In this document: one piece after another, positions 1 through 8,091 of the stretch
Layout: every line of letters starts with the position of its first letter
How positions within the stretch are numbered: the stretch's first letter is position 1
Program-made: the position numbers and the translations under genes
NCBI GenBank assembly: GCA_905480395.1
Contig: CAJQQE010000012.1
Location: 124,001-188,000, forward strand
Source: an uncultured Phycisphaerales bacterium
Lineage (GTDB): Bacteria > Planctomycetota > Phycisphaerae > Phycisphaerales > SM1A02
DNA: 64,000 nt
Direction: 5' to 3'
The notes under the pieces: model-generated
What the model was told of the DNA's origin: nothing
What the model saw: only the letters and a program-made list of their open reading frames with translations
Databases searched by the model: none

Positions 1-165
1 GATGGTGCTCGGCCACCAATCGTCGGGGGCCTGCTCCGACCAACCCGATCGCGGGGCGGACGGCGCGTGGCTTCCGCTGCCAGTCGCGACGACTTGGCCT
101 TGCTGATTGAGGAGAACGGCCTTGGTGCCGCTGGTACCAACGTCGATGCCGATGAAGAGGCTCAT
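1..165 (-). CDS. xylB: Xylulokinase-like FGGY carbohydrate kinase (N-terminal part)
   Basis: Only the first 55 codons lie in the window; the gene runs off the left edge. The N-terminus MSLFIGIDVGTSGTKAVLL is the phosphate-1 ATP-binding loop of the FGGY sugar kinase family, and the DxGTSGTKA form is the one usual in xylulokinases, which phosphorylate D-xylulose to xylulose 5-phosphate in the cytoplasm. The later W-x-EQ-x-P-x-x-WW pattern is also typical of this family. The ATG at 165 is preceded by TACCAT seven bases upstream and has no Shine-Dalgarno site, so a leaderless start is likely. The substrate cannot be fixed from this fragment; glycerol, ribulose or gluconate kinases are alternatives. 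Confidence 0.8.
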   Translation of the reverse strand, partial: MSLFIGIDVGTSGTKAVLLNQQGQVVATGSGSHAPSAPRSGWSEQAPDDWWPSTI

Positions 166-172
166 GCCGTGG

Positions 173-178
173 ATGGTA
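173..178 (-). promoter_or_regulatory. Putative -10 box for a leaderless kinase mRNA
   Basis: On the minus strand TACCAT sits seven bases before the ATG at 165. This matches the TANNNT-N6/7-ATG arrangement seen before many first genes in the window. No clear -35 box was found. Confidence 0.45.
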
Positions 179-211
179 CGGGTGCGAGCAGTACGGAGTG
201 AGAAAGTGGAG

Positions 212-258
212 CCAAAAACGAAAGGCCGGGACGAAATGCGTTGGCATTCCGTCCCGGC
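212..258 (-). terminator. Rho-independent terminator of the efflux operon
   Basis: A 15-base-pair stem with one G-U pair (arms 225-239 and 244-258, four-base loop) is followed on the minus strand by a T-rich stretch (bases 224 down to 212, containing TTTTT). It lies just downstream of the lipoprotein gene ending at 329 and separates the efflux operon from the kinase. Confidence 0.85.
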
Positions 259-328
259 GTTGGTCCTTCTATCCACTCGTGCAACGAGGCGTCAGTGTCT
301 GAAGCCTCGCTTCGGAACTTTGATCGGA

Positions 329-1027
329 TCAGTGATCAGGCTTGCCGTCACCGTCGTGATCGTGCGGAACGCCAGCGTCATGATCGCTTGCGTGCGTTTC
401 GGCATCGTTGTCGCCGGTCGAAGCGCCCTCGTTCTCTTCGCCCGCCAGTGAACCGCGACGCAGGTTGCCTCTCATTGGCTTCCCGCCCACCCAGATCTGG
501 GTGGCGTCGATGACGAAGAGGCCTTCGTCGTTTCGCTCGTTGACCACACCCTCGACCACCACGAACTTCAAGGGTTCGAGACCGCCCGCGCCCTCTGCAT
601 TGGCCGCGATCGGATCGCCGGCACTTCCCGCAAGACGGATGGTGGCGGAGCCGGCGGTGATGCCATTGGAATCTTCACAGCAGTAGTCCCAGGGAAGGGG
701 GCAATGGTCTTCCTCGCCCATCAGCTCGCACGACAAGAGCGAGGGGTCAGCAACGGTGAAGATGGCGAGGCCATCGACAAACGGCTCCACTCGACCGCCG
801 ACGCGGGCGAGAAACGTCACCGAGTCGCCGACGGCAGCAGTCGGCTTGATCTGAATGAGGTCGGCGACCTCGGTTGGTCGTTCGGTGGTGAAGAAGGCTG
901 CCGGAATCGTCGCTTGGGTGGGACCAACGTCGTTGGATGCCGTGGTATTACCACCGCCTTCATCGCAACCGGTGAACATGGTAGAGAGGGCGGTGAGCCC
1001 AAGAATAAGCAGGGTTTTTCGAGACAT
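329..1027 (-). CDS. Exported lipoprotein with CPLPWDYCC motif and His/Asp-rich tail
   Basis: A 232-residue protein with a lipoprotein signal (hydrophobic residues 4-18, lipobox ending at Cys21). Residues 65-180 form a beta-rich domain with short strands that could be an OB-like fold (inference), containing four cysteines: C100, C109, C116 and C117, the last three in CPLPWDYCC. Proteins with this motif recur in planctomycetes, as far as I recall, without an assigned function. Residues 205-232 are rich in His and Asp (DHDAG, HDHDGDG), which suggests metal binding. It is the last gene of the efflux operon, 46 bases after the second permease. A GGAG lies about 11 bases before the ATG at 1027. A metal-binding periplasmic accessory role is a guess. 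Confidence 0.75.
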   Translation of the reverse strand: MSRKTLLILGLTALSTMFTGCDEGGGNTTASNDVGPTQATIPAAFFTTERPTEVADLIQIKPTAAVGDSVTFLARVGGRVEPFVDGLAIFTVADPSLLSCELMGEEDHCPLPWDYCCEDSNGITAGSATIRLAGSAGDPIAANAEGAGGLEPLKFVVVEGVVNERNDEGLFVIDATQIWVGGKPMRGNLRRGSLAGEENEGASTGDNDAETHASDHDAGVPHDHDGDGKPDH

Positions 1028-1073
1028 GATGGAGTTACTCCAGAACGAAATGGAAGAAAGAAGAAACAGAATA

Positions 1074-2255
1074 TTACGAGGAACGGAGGGCTTCTGGTAC
1101 CGGAAGCCGGAGGCAACGAAACGCGGGGATCACGGCGCCGACGACGCCGAGGGTAAGGCCGCCAAGGAGACCGAGGGCGACCACGCCAGGGCCGATTTGG
1201 ATCCCAAAGACGCCCATGGAGAATCGGATCGTGACTTGATCGAGCACGAGAATTCCGATGGCGGCGGCCACCAGAGCCCCGATGGAAGCGGTGAGTATCG
1301 ACTCCTCAACCAAGCTTCGAATGATGGCGAGTCGACTGTATCCCAGGGTTTGGAGGGTACCGATCTCTCGGACGCGACTCGCAAAGGCGGCGTACGTGGT
1401 GTTGAGTCCCCCGATGATTCCGCCTGCCGCCACGAGGATCGCGGTGATGATCACCATGAATCGGATGGGCGTGAAGAAGGCGGCCAAGGAGGCGTAGTAG
1501 TCGCTCTCTCTGGTCGCCACCAGTTCGAGATCGAGTCGAGTCGCCGCGAACCCGCGGGCGGACGAAAGATCGCCGTCCGTGGTGCGAATCACCACGCAGG
1601 AGAGGGTGTCGCGTTGTCCGACGATGAGCAGGTCCGAGAGTGGAATCCAGATCTCGCCTTCGATGACTCCTCCGTCGGCATCGACGACGCCGACGATACT
1701 GAAAGGTCGTTCATCCACGATCAATGTCGAGCCGAGAATACCATCCGTGTCCTCCAGGCCGAGGCTTCGGGCCGCGAGTCGACCGATCGCCACTTCGTCG
1801 GCGCCAGTCTCGGGGAAGCGTCCGTCGGTCAGTCGCGCCTCTTGATGCACGAGAAAGGCGGAGGGCGTGATTCCGCGGAAGAGCGCATTGGTTTCAACGG
1901 CTTCCGGGGGAGCGTCCCCCACGGATTGCAGTTGGACCGGAATGGCCAAATGGACTTCGGGAGAGATTGCTTCGACGCCGGCGGCAATCACGATGCCTCG
2001 AATACCCGTCGCGGCGATGCCCGGCGTTCGCATCGGGATTTCGCTGCGCTCGACGCTTTCTTCGCTTCCCGCGCCCATGAGGATGACGTTCCGAGGCGAG
2101 CCACTGATTGTGAGCGAATTCTGCATGCCGTTCACGAATCCACCCGCCGCCATGGCAAGCAGAACCACCAACCCGCACCCACCGGCGCTCATCAAGAGCC
2201 GGCTGGGACTTCGCCCGAGATTCCGGACTGCGTATTCAAAGGGAAGCTTGCGCAT
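1074..2255 (-). CDS. FtsX/MacB-type ABC transporter permease (second)
   Basis: A 393-residue permease with the FtsX family layout: one membrane helix near residues 20-42, a large extracytoplasmic domain (about 45-270), then three helices at about 272-295, 325-345 and 355-380. The segment before the second helix block and the R-V-R-E-I-G-x-L-Q-x-L-G-Y-S coupling motif match the MacB/LolC family, which moves substrates from the outer leaflet or periplasm using ATPase energy. It follows the first permease by 19 bases and so is probably part of a heteromeric pair served by the ATPase at 3432-4166. The substrate is unknown. Confidence 0.88.
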   Translation of the reverse strand: MRKLPFEYAVRNLGRSPSRLLMSAGGCGLVVLLAMAAGGFVNGMQNSLTISGSPRNVILMGAGSEESVERSEIPMRTPGIAATGIRGIVIAAGVEAISPEVHLAIPVQLQSVGDAPPEAVETNALFRGITPSAFLVHQEARLTDGRFPETGADEVAIGRLAARSLGLEDTDGILGSTLIVDERPFSIVGVVDADGGVIEGEIWIPLSDLLIVGQRDTLSCVVIRTTDGDLSSARGFAATRLDLELVATRESDYYASLAAFFTPIRFMVIITAILVAAGGIIGGLNTTYAAFASRVREIGTLQTLGYSRLAIIRSLVEESILTASIGALVAAAIGILVLDQVTIRFSMGVFGIQIGPGVVALGLLGGLTLGVVGAVIPAFRCLRLPVPEALRSS

Positions 2256-2274
2256 GAATCAACTTTCCGGTCGT

Positions 2275-3435
2275 TCAGACCGCTCGGAACCCCTGCACGA
2301 TCTCGCCGCGAGAAGCACGGATCGCCGGCACCGCGCCAGCGAGCAATCCAAGGCCGACCGCGATCCCGGCGCCGATGAACGCGAGGCTGGGATCGTTGGC
2401 GATCTCGACGTTCATCCCTTCCATGGTCATGCTGAATCGCCCGAGGCTGACCACCACCGTCGAGGTCACGGCCCCGACTAATCCGCCGGCCAGGCCGAGC
2501 AGGGCGCCTTCGAGCAGCACCATCCAAGCGATCAGGCCACCGGTGTAGCCAAGCGTCTGAAGAACCGCGTGATCCCGGATCCGGTCCCGCATCGCGAGCA
2601 CGATCGCGTTGGCCACCAGGGCCAGGACCGCGATCAGTGACGCCCATCCGACCCAGCTGGCGAACCCGACGAGCTCGATGATGTCTCGAGCGGCTCGACC
2701 GACGAAGGCTTTCTCGGGCCAGGTGCTGGTAGGGAATTCGTCGTACCGAAACGCCTCGTCGATGCTCGAAGCGATCGCTTCCATTTGCGTTGGGTCGTCC
2801 ACATTGACATTGAACTGGGTCACGATGCCCCCCGAGCCGCCTCTGGTCACGGTCTCCTGAAGAAACGAGAGGTGGACGTAGGCGACGTTGCGATCCTGCG
2901 GACGATCGCTGCCCAGGATGCCTGCGACAAAGACGGTGATTCCCGCCGCAGAGAACCGGTCTCCCACTTTGACTCCGCGGCGGAGGGCCAGTGACTCGCC
3001 GACCAATGCGGCATCGCTTCGCGATCGCCACGCGGCAGCATCTCCCTCAAGGAACCGTCCGGCGTCGCTGATGGTCACCTCAAGGTCGTCGTTCGGTACG
3101 CCGCGAAAAGTCACGACATCCAGGCTCGCTCGGCAGTTCGACACGAGGATCTGCATCGGGATGACCGACCGGACGCCGTCGATTCGTTCGATTCGATCTC
3201 CATAGAACTGAGGAAGCCGACTTGAGAACGGGCAGAAGCGGTTTTCCCGGTAGACGACGAGGGTCGCATCTTGCGCACTGCTGGTCGTCGCGGAATGGAC
3301 GCCGATCCGCATCGCTTCCACGCTGGTGAACAGGAACATCGCGACCGCGATTCCCGTGATCGTCAATCCAGTGCGAATTGGAGCCCGGACGATCTGGCGC
3401 CAGACGGTTGGTATGACGCTGATGGCACGATTCAT
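2275..3435 (-). CDS. FtsX/MacB-type ABC transporter permease (first)
   Basis: A 386-residue permease of the same family as its downstream neighbour, with an N-terminal helix at about 20-42, an extracytoplasmic domain to about 255, and three C-terminal helices. The motif [15 protein letters not shown], before the third helix, is the cytoplasmic coupling element of MacB/FtsX permeases. Its start overlaps the stop of the ATPase gene by four bases (ATGA), so the two are translationally coupled. Together with ATPase, adaptor and outer-membrane factor it makes a MacAB-TolC-like export machine with two separate permease chains. Confidence 0.88.
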   Translation of the reverse strand: MNRAISVIPTVWRQIVRAPIRTGLTITGIAVAMFLFTSVEAMRIGVHSATTSSAQDATLVVYRENRFCPFSSRLPQFYGDRIERIDGVRSVIPMQILVSNCRASLDVVTFRGVPNDDLEVTISDAGRFLEGDAAAWRSRSDAALVGESLALRRGVKVGDRFSAAGITVFVAGILGSDRPQDRNVAYVHLSFLQETVTRGGSGGIVTQFNVNVDDPTQMEAIASSIDEAFRYDEFPTSTWPEKAFVGRAARDIIELVGFASWVGWASLIAVLALVANAIVLAMRDRIRDHAVLQTLGYTGGLIAWMVLLEGALLGLAGGLVGAVTSTVVVSLGRFSMTMEGMNVEIANDPSLAFIGAGIAVGLGLLAGAVPAIRASRGEIVQGFRAV

Positions 3436-4166
3436 GACGAGGTCTCCGACATGGCTTGGTCACGGGATTTCGCTTCGGACGAGTCGTCGAAGTCCGACTC
3501 AGCAAGGCGCCCTTTTTCCAGATGCAGCACGGTGTCGCACCAGGCGGTGGTCTTCGGGTCGTGGGTGACCATGACGATTGTTCTTCCGAGTTCCGTGTTG
3601 AGTTGCTTGAGTAGGTCCATGATGTTGGTAGCGCTCTCGCGATCGAGATCGCCAGTTGGTTCATCGGCCAGAATCAAGGTTGGATCGGTCACGATGGCAC
3701 GCGCGATGGCGACGCGTTGCTCCTGCCCGCCGGAGAGTTGGCGAGGATAATGATCGCTGCGGTCAGCGATGCCAACCAGGTCGAGCGCGGCGGCAACTTT
3801 CTGATGGCGTGCCTTCCTCGAAAGCGGGTGAAGCAGGAGAGGTAACTCGACGTTCTCGTAGGCGGTGAGCACCGGCACCAGGTTGTAGAGCTGAAAGACG
3901 TATCCCACGGCTTCGCTTCGCCACTCGGCGAGGGCGTTCCGGGAGAGCGTGTGAACCGGACGCCCGTCGATCATCAACGAGCCTCGAGTCGGTCGGTCGA
4001 TGCCTGCGAGGAGGTTGAGGAGGGTCGTCTTCCCGGATCCCGATGGACCCATCAGGGCGACGAAGCCACCTTGCTCGATGTCGAGATCAAGACCGTCCAG
4101 GGGGGTGATTTTTTCGGTGCCTCGGGTATAGGTGCGGGTGAGGTCCCGGCATTCGATCAGGCTCAT
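3432..4166 (-). CDS. ABC transporter ATPase, MacB/LolD type
   Basis: A 244-residue nucleotide-binding subunit. Walker A is GPSGSGKTT (residues 40-48), the signature is LSGGQEQR (usual form LSGGQQQR), Walker B is LILADEPTG, and the switch His is in MVTHD. The length and sequence fit the MacB/LolD/FtsE group, which couples ATP hydrolysis to FtsX-type permeases. Both ends overlap the neighbouring genes by four bases (adaptor upstream, permease downstream), showing strong translational coupling. About 25 extra residues rich in acidic and Ser residues follow the conserved core. Confidence 0.95.
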   Translation of the reverse strand: MSLIECRDLTRTYTRGTEKITPLDGLDLDIEQGGFVALMGPSGSGKTTLLNLLAGIDRPTRGSLMIDGRPVHTLSRNALAEWRSEAVGYVFQLYNLVPVLTAYENVELPLLLHPLSRKARHQKVAAALDLVGIADRSDHYPRQLSGGQEQRVAIARAIVTDPTLILADEPTGDLDRESATNIMDLLKQLNTELGRTIVMVTHDPKTTAWCDTVLHLEKGRLAESDFDDSSEAKSRDQAMSETSS

Positions 4167-5722
4167 GCGTCGACTCCGTTACTAAGGTTCGGTTCTCGAA
4201 AGCGGATCGCGGTTCCGGCGGTGATCGAGGGCTCAAGAATGACGGTATCTCCCGGGCGCAGACCAGATCGGATCTCTACCCAGCCATCGACGCGGGCGTC
4301 GCCCACTTCAACAGACCTTCGTGCGGCGACCCCTTCGTTTCCGCTTCGGTCGGCGACGACCCAGATTCCGCCTTGCGGATCAAAGGCGGATTCGGGGGCG
4401 AAGATTCGACTGACCGTTCTCCGGAGTGCACCTTCGCGATTGTTACCCGCGGGCAGGATCCGAACCCGGGCGAGCATGTCAGGTTTGAGCAGCGGGGAAG
4501 GATCGACAATGTGCACCTTCGCCTCGATGGTGTTTTTGGAGAGGTCCGCACGATGGATAAAGCGGGTGATCACGCCCTTGAAGATGGTGTCAGGGAGAAG
4601 ATCCACGATAATCTCCGCTGGCTGCCCGACGCCGACCTTCGCCGCCTCGGCGAGCGGTATGTCGGCTCGAACCTGCAGCATCGCGGGATCGTAGAGATGC
4701 ACGATGTGTGCGCCGTGCTGACCGTTCGCGAACTGAATCGTCGATCCCGGTGACGCGATTCGTTCAATGACCACGCCATCGATCGGCGAGACCACTGTGC
4801 ATCGATCGAGGGCGAGTGCCGCCGTGTCTCGATCCGCCATCGCTCGCCCGACTTCCGCCTCCGCAACCAAGACGCCGGCTTGAGCAAACTCAAGATCAAG
4901 TCGCTCCTCGATGCGGAGCTCACGGTCGGCGATTGCTGCGATTCGTTCTGCCTCTGCCGCCCGTAGTGACGCGGATGCGGCGTCTCGTTCGGCCTCCAGT
5001 TGGGTGATCTGGGCGTTCAAAGCTTGGAGCCGTAGGCCCATTCTGGCGACGGGGCCGGCCGCGACGGCGCCTTCTTCGACGAGTTTTCGTTTGCGGTTGT
5101 ACTCGTCGCGTAACTCTTCGCGGTTTGCCTCGACCTCCGCGATTTGCGCGGGGAACCCATCGAGATCCGCGGCGATCTTCGCCTCGTTGGCCTCGGTGAC
5201 AGCCACTCGTCGATGCACCGAGATCCGCGATTCGTAGTTGGCTTTGGCGGCAGTCAACGTTGCCTGTGCGGCGTCGAGGAGTCCGGCTCTTCGGGTGACT
5301 TCGGTTTCGGCGCGGCGAAGATTGATCTCTGAATCGGCTCGAATCAGGGTCGCCACGGGCTGCCCGGCCTTCACGGCATCGCCTTCGAGAACAATGATCG
5401 ACTCGACGATTCCCTGGGTCAGTGCCGAGGCGTAGGTTGAGAATGGATCGGCCTCGACCCAGCCGGGGGCCTGCACGATCGCTTTACCTGCCGCCGCCGT
5501 TTCCGCGGGTGCTTCGTCGGTTTCGATGGTTCTGATCGCGACCGTGACCGCCATCACTTCGGTGCGTGGGCGGATGGCATCCCAGCCGACAAAAGCGAGC
5601 AGTGATGCCGTCGCAAGCAGGATGACGATGGGAAGTCCGAGTCGGGAGAAAACCCGGCGAGGAGGTGCCGGAATCAGATCGCCAGCCGAGGGCCGAATTG
5701 ACTCAAGTCCTGAATCAGTCAT
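4163..5722 (-). CDS. HlyD/MacA-type membrane fusion protein
   Basis: A 519-residue periplasmic adaptor. A single membrane helix (about residues 30-48) is followed by a biotinyl-lipoyl half (IVLEGDAVKAGQPVATLI), a long coiled coil (about 130-280, rich in Ala, Glu and Arg), the second lipoyl half (VVSPIDGVVIERIASPGS) and beta-barrel domains to the end. This is the family plan of MacA/HlyD adaptors, which bridge an inner-membrane pump and a TolC-like channel. It is longer than E. coli MacA (about 370 residues), mostly through the coiled coil. Four-base overlaps with both neighbours place it firmly in the operon. Confidence 0.93.
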   Translation of the reverse strand: MTDSGLESIRPSAGDLIPAPPRRVFSRLGLPIVILLATASLLAFVGWDAIRPRTEVMAVTVAIRTIETDEAPAETAAAGKAIVQAPGWVEADPFSTYASALTQGIVESIIVLEGDAVKAGQPVATLIRADSEINLRRAETEVTRRAGLLDAAQATLTAAKANYESRISVHRRVAVTEANEAKIAADLDGFPAQIAEVEANREELRDEYNRKRKLVEEGAVAAGPVARMGLRLQALNAQITQLEAERDAASASLRAAEAERIAAIADRELRIEERLDLEFAQAGVLVAEAEVGRAMADRDTAALALDRCTVVSPIDGVVIERIASPGSTIQFANGQHGAHIVHLYDPAMLQVRADIPLAEAAKVGVGQPAEIIVDLLPDTIFKGVITRFIHRADLSKNTIEAKVHIVDPSPLLKPDMLARVRILPAGNNREGALRRTVSRIFAPESAFDPQGGIWVVADRSGNEGVAARRSVEVGDARVDGWVEIRSGLRPGDTVILEPSITAGTAIRFREPNLSNGVDA

Positions 5723-7197
5723 GACGGGATCTCCGGATCGAGGCTCGAGGCGCGAGCAGGGGTATTGGGGGCTTCCGCGGTCGCGGTGGTCTGGTCGATG
5801 TCGGGTACCACCGGGGGCATCGCTGGGATGTCGAACGATCCCCCGACTTGTTCCTGCAGCGCGATGCGATCGGAAATGGTGGCGAACTGGTAACTCACCA
5901 GTCTGCGTTCGGCAGTGATTCGACGCTTCTGGGCAAGGAGGAGCACGGTGAGATCGATCACGCCTTCGCGATAGGCCGCCTCGGCCAGCACTTCTGCTTC
6001 GGTCGCCGGGGTGAGCACCGACTCCGAATAGGCAATGCGTTGCTGATCTGATCGCAGGAACGCTTCGCGACTCGAGCGAACTTCGCCAACGGCTCGCCGT
6101 CGAATGGAGAGAAACTCGAGTTGCGCTCCATCTAGTCTTGCATTTGCGGCAGCGATCGCGGCACTTCCATCATCTAGAATCGGAAGGGTGATCCGGGCTC
6201 CGGGAAGAATGGCTTTCCGATCTCCAAAGTTTTTGTTCCAGGCCGCGCCAACTCCAACCTCCGGAAAGCGTTTCGATCCAGCGAGTCGGCATTCCGCCTC
6301 GGCGGCCAGGACCCGCATTCGAGCTGCCGCGACGTCAAGCCTTGCGACACGAGTGAGTTCGACGATTCGTTGCTCGTCCGGGACAGATCCCCCGGAGGTC
6401 GCGAGCGATCCTTGCAGTTCAAAATCGGTGGATCCGTCGGGGCAGCCGATCACCGCGAGGACCGCCAGTTTCATCTGTCGGGCCGTGCGTCGACTGGCGT
6501 CCGCCGCGGCGGCGCTTTCGGCGGCATCCAATCGGGCGCGGTCGAGATCGATCTTCGACGCCTCCCCGGCTTCGAACAGGCGAGTGACGGCATCGACGGT
6601 TCGACGCGTCGCTTCTGCGTGGGCTTGATCGAGCAGATGCGTGGCGTCGGCGGCGATCGCGGCGGCATGTGATCGTCGGACATTGGCGTCCAGACTGATC
6701 ATCGACGCTGCCGCGAGCAGGATCATGGCGCGGCGATCAGCATCACGGGCATCGACCCGATCCGGACGGGTCCAAATCCAGGTCAGTTGCTGCGTGACCC
6801 CGATGATGGCCGGCGCGCCGGAGATCCCATCGACCGCGAAGCCGAACGCAAGATCTAAGGCCGGATTCGGTGGAAGATCGGCTTGGGCCAGTTCCGCGCG
6901 AGCCAGGTCGAGTTTCGCCAGGGACGTTCGAATGCCAGCATCCCGCTGGAACGCCACGCGGACCGCAGTATCGGCATCGAGGGGCCCAGATCCATTCCAG
7001 TCGGACGGTGGGGCGACCGGCGACGCGTTGACCACATCGAGATTGATCACCTCGCCGAGGCGAGGATGAACCAGTGCCTCCACGTTCGAACGGTCGGACG
7101 TCGGGTCGCTCGAGATGCAACCCGATGTCGTCAGGGCGAGCCCGGACAGCAGAAGGAGCGGCGTTTTGCCGCGGAGATCGAGAGTTGGAAAGATCAC
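5719..7197 (-). CDS. TolC-like outer membrane efflux lipoprotein
   Basis: A 492-residue outer-membrane factor with two repeated helical segments of the TolC/OEP family (about 90-270 and 290-450) and a possible lipobox ending at Cys27 (TTSGC), as in CusC/OprM. The start is GTG at 7197, supported by a GGAG six bases upstream; no ATG lies nearby. The C-terminal 40 residues are low-complexity and Pro/Ala-rich. It provides the outer-membrane exit for the pump encoded just downstream and overlaps the adaptor gene by four bases. Confidence 0.9.
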   Translation of the reverse strand: MIFPTLDLRGKTPLLLLSGLALTTSGCISSDPTSDRSNVEALVHPRLGEVINLDVVNASPVAPPSDWNGSGPLDADTAVRVAFQRDAGIRTSLAKLDLARAELAQADLPPNPALDLAFGFAVDGISGAPAIIGVTQQLTWIWTRPDRVDARDADRRAMILLAAASMISLDANVRRSHAAAIAADATHLLDQAHAEATRRTVDAVTRLFEAGEASKIDLDRARLDAAESAAAADASRRTARQMKLAVLAVIGCPDGSTDFELQGSLATSGGSVPDEQRIVELTRVARLDVAAARMRVLAAEAECRLAGSKRFPEVGVGAAWNKNFGDRKAILPGARITLPILDDGSAAIAAANARLDGAQLEFLSIRRRAVGEVRSSREAFLRSDQQRIAYSESVLTPATEAEVLAEAAYREGVIDLTVLLLAQKRRITAERRLVSYQFATISDRIALQEQVGGSFDIPAMPPVVPDIDQTTATAEAPNTPARASSLDPEIPS

Positions 7198-7275
7198 AAT
7201 GGACTCCGAACGAAGTTCACGACGACAGGCTCTGGTGCGCGAGGCATCCCAGAGAACGACGGAAGTTCTTCGGAA

Positions 7276-7707
7276 TCAGCGTTGGATGATGATCGTTCGG
7301 CGCAACCACCTGGGGGATCCGGTCGGATCCTCGCTCGGTGGTGGCTCGCCATAAAACTCGCCAAGCCCGGATCGATCATGGGACGCGACGACGATTTCGG
7401 TCGGCACGTTCATAACGTCAGGGAGAAAGGCGATGGCGTCGAGGGCGATTCGGAGATCCTGATCGACGGCCGCTGGAACTTTGATGCAGCAGCCCTCTTC
7501 ACATCCGCGGCCGTCGTCCAGTGGCGGGGACGTCTCGGTTCCATCCTCGGTCTGGTGAGCGGCGCAACAGGATGGAAGCATCCCAGCACTCAACTCCGAG
7601 CCAGAGAGCGCCGCCGCGCCTCGGAGCACGCAGCAGCACAACGGCATCGCGATCACGAGCGTGGCCGTGACCAAGAGACGCATGAGGTTGTGATGCATGA
7701 GACGCAT
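7276..7707 (-). CDS. Small exported Cys-rich protein at the head of the efflux operon
   Basis: A protein of about 143 residues with a signal peptide (hydrophobic residues 10-23) followed by clustered cysteines: C24-C26, C47-C48, C69 and C73-C74, with H51 next to the second cluster. The rest is acidic and Pro-rich. Such paired cysteines suggest metal or thiol chemistry; I do not recognise the family. It lies 78 bases upstream of the TolC-like gene on the same strand and is probably the first gene of the efflux operon. The ATG at 7707 and a second one at 7683 are both possible starts, and neither has a good ribosome-binding site. A longer frame opening at TTG 7803 is less likely because it would cover the promoter-like box. 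Confidence 0.6.
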   Translation of the reverse strand: MRLMHHNLMRLLVTATLVIAMPLCCCVLRGAAALSGSELSAGMLPSCCAAHQTEDGTETSPPLDDGRGCEEGCCIKVPAAVDQDLRIALDAIAFLPDVMNVPTEIVVASHDRSGLGEFYGEPPPSEDPTGSPRWLRRTIIIQR

Positions 7708-8091
7708 AGGAGGCACAGGCTCAAAGAGACAATGACGATGAACGCGGAGGTGCCGGGCTGAATCCCGCACCGACACCTGAGTATAGGGCGCCAGGACAAT
7801 CAAAGCTTGAATGACTTCGTATTGAACGGCGCCTACAGAGAGGATCGGGTTGGAAGGACCCCCTTCTGGAGCCTTGAATCGGGGATTGTCGGATCGATCG
7901 CCTTGAAGTTCCGATGAGGTGGATTCTTTTGCTCTCGTCGCGGATCGCGTTGCGGATGGTCGATTCCGACGGTCCGGGAACTCCTGGCTCCAGAGCCGGT
8001 GGACCCCTGGTCGGAATCAGACTCGGGTCGGTGGGACAGAATCACAGCGGTTACTTTGGTGACATCACCAACCTTCCCTTAGGTACCCGCC
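7708..8091. other. Divergent intergenic region with efflux-operon promoter
   Basis: This 384-base gap separates the divergent efflux and mannosidase operons. On the minus strand TATACT at 7780-7785 is a fair -10 box, which would give a leader of about 65 bases before the Cys-rich gene. On the plus strand TAGGTA at 8080-8085, six bases before the ATG at 8092, is an imperfect match to the leaderless pattern. No further gene is supported. Confidence 0.5.

Noticed and set aside
855-2378. A 507-codon open frame on the plus strand across the permease genes
   Set aside because: It is the antisense image of two well-supported FtsX permeases; the translation is low-complexity and charged, with no domain.
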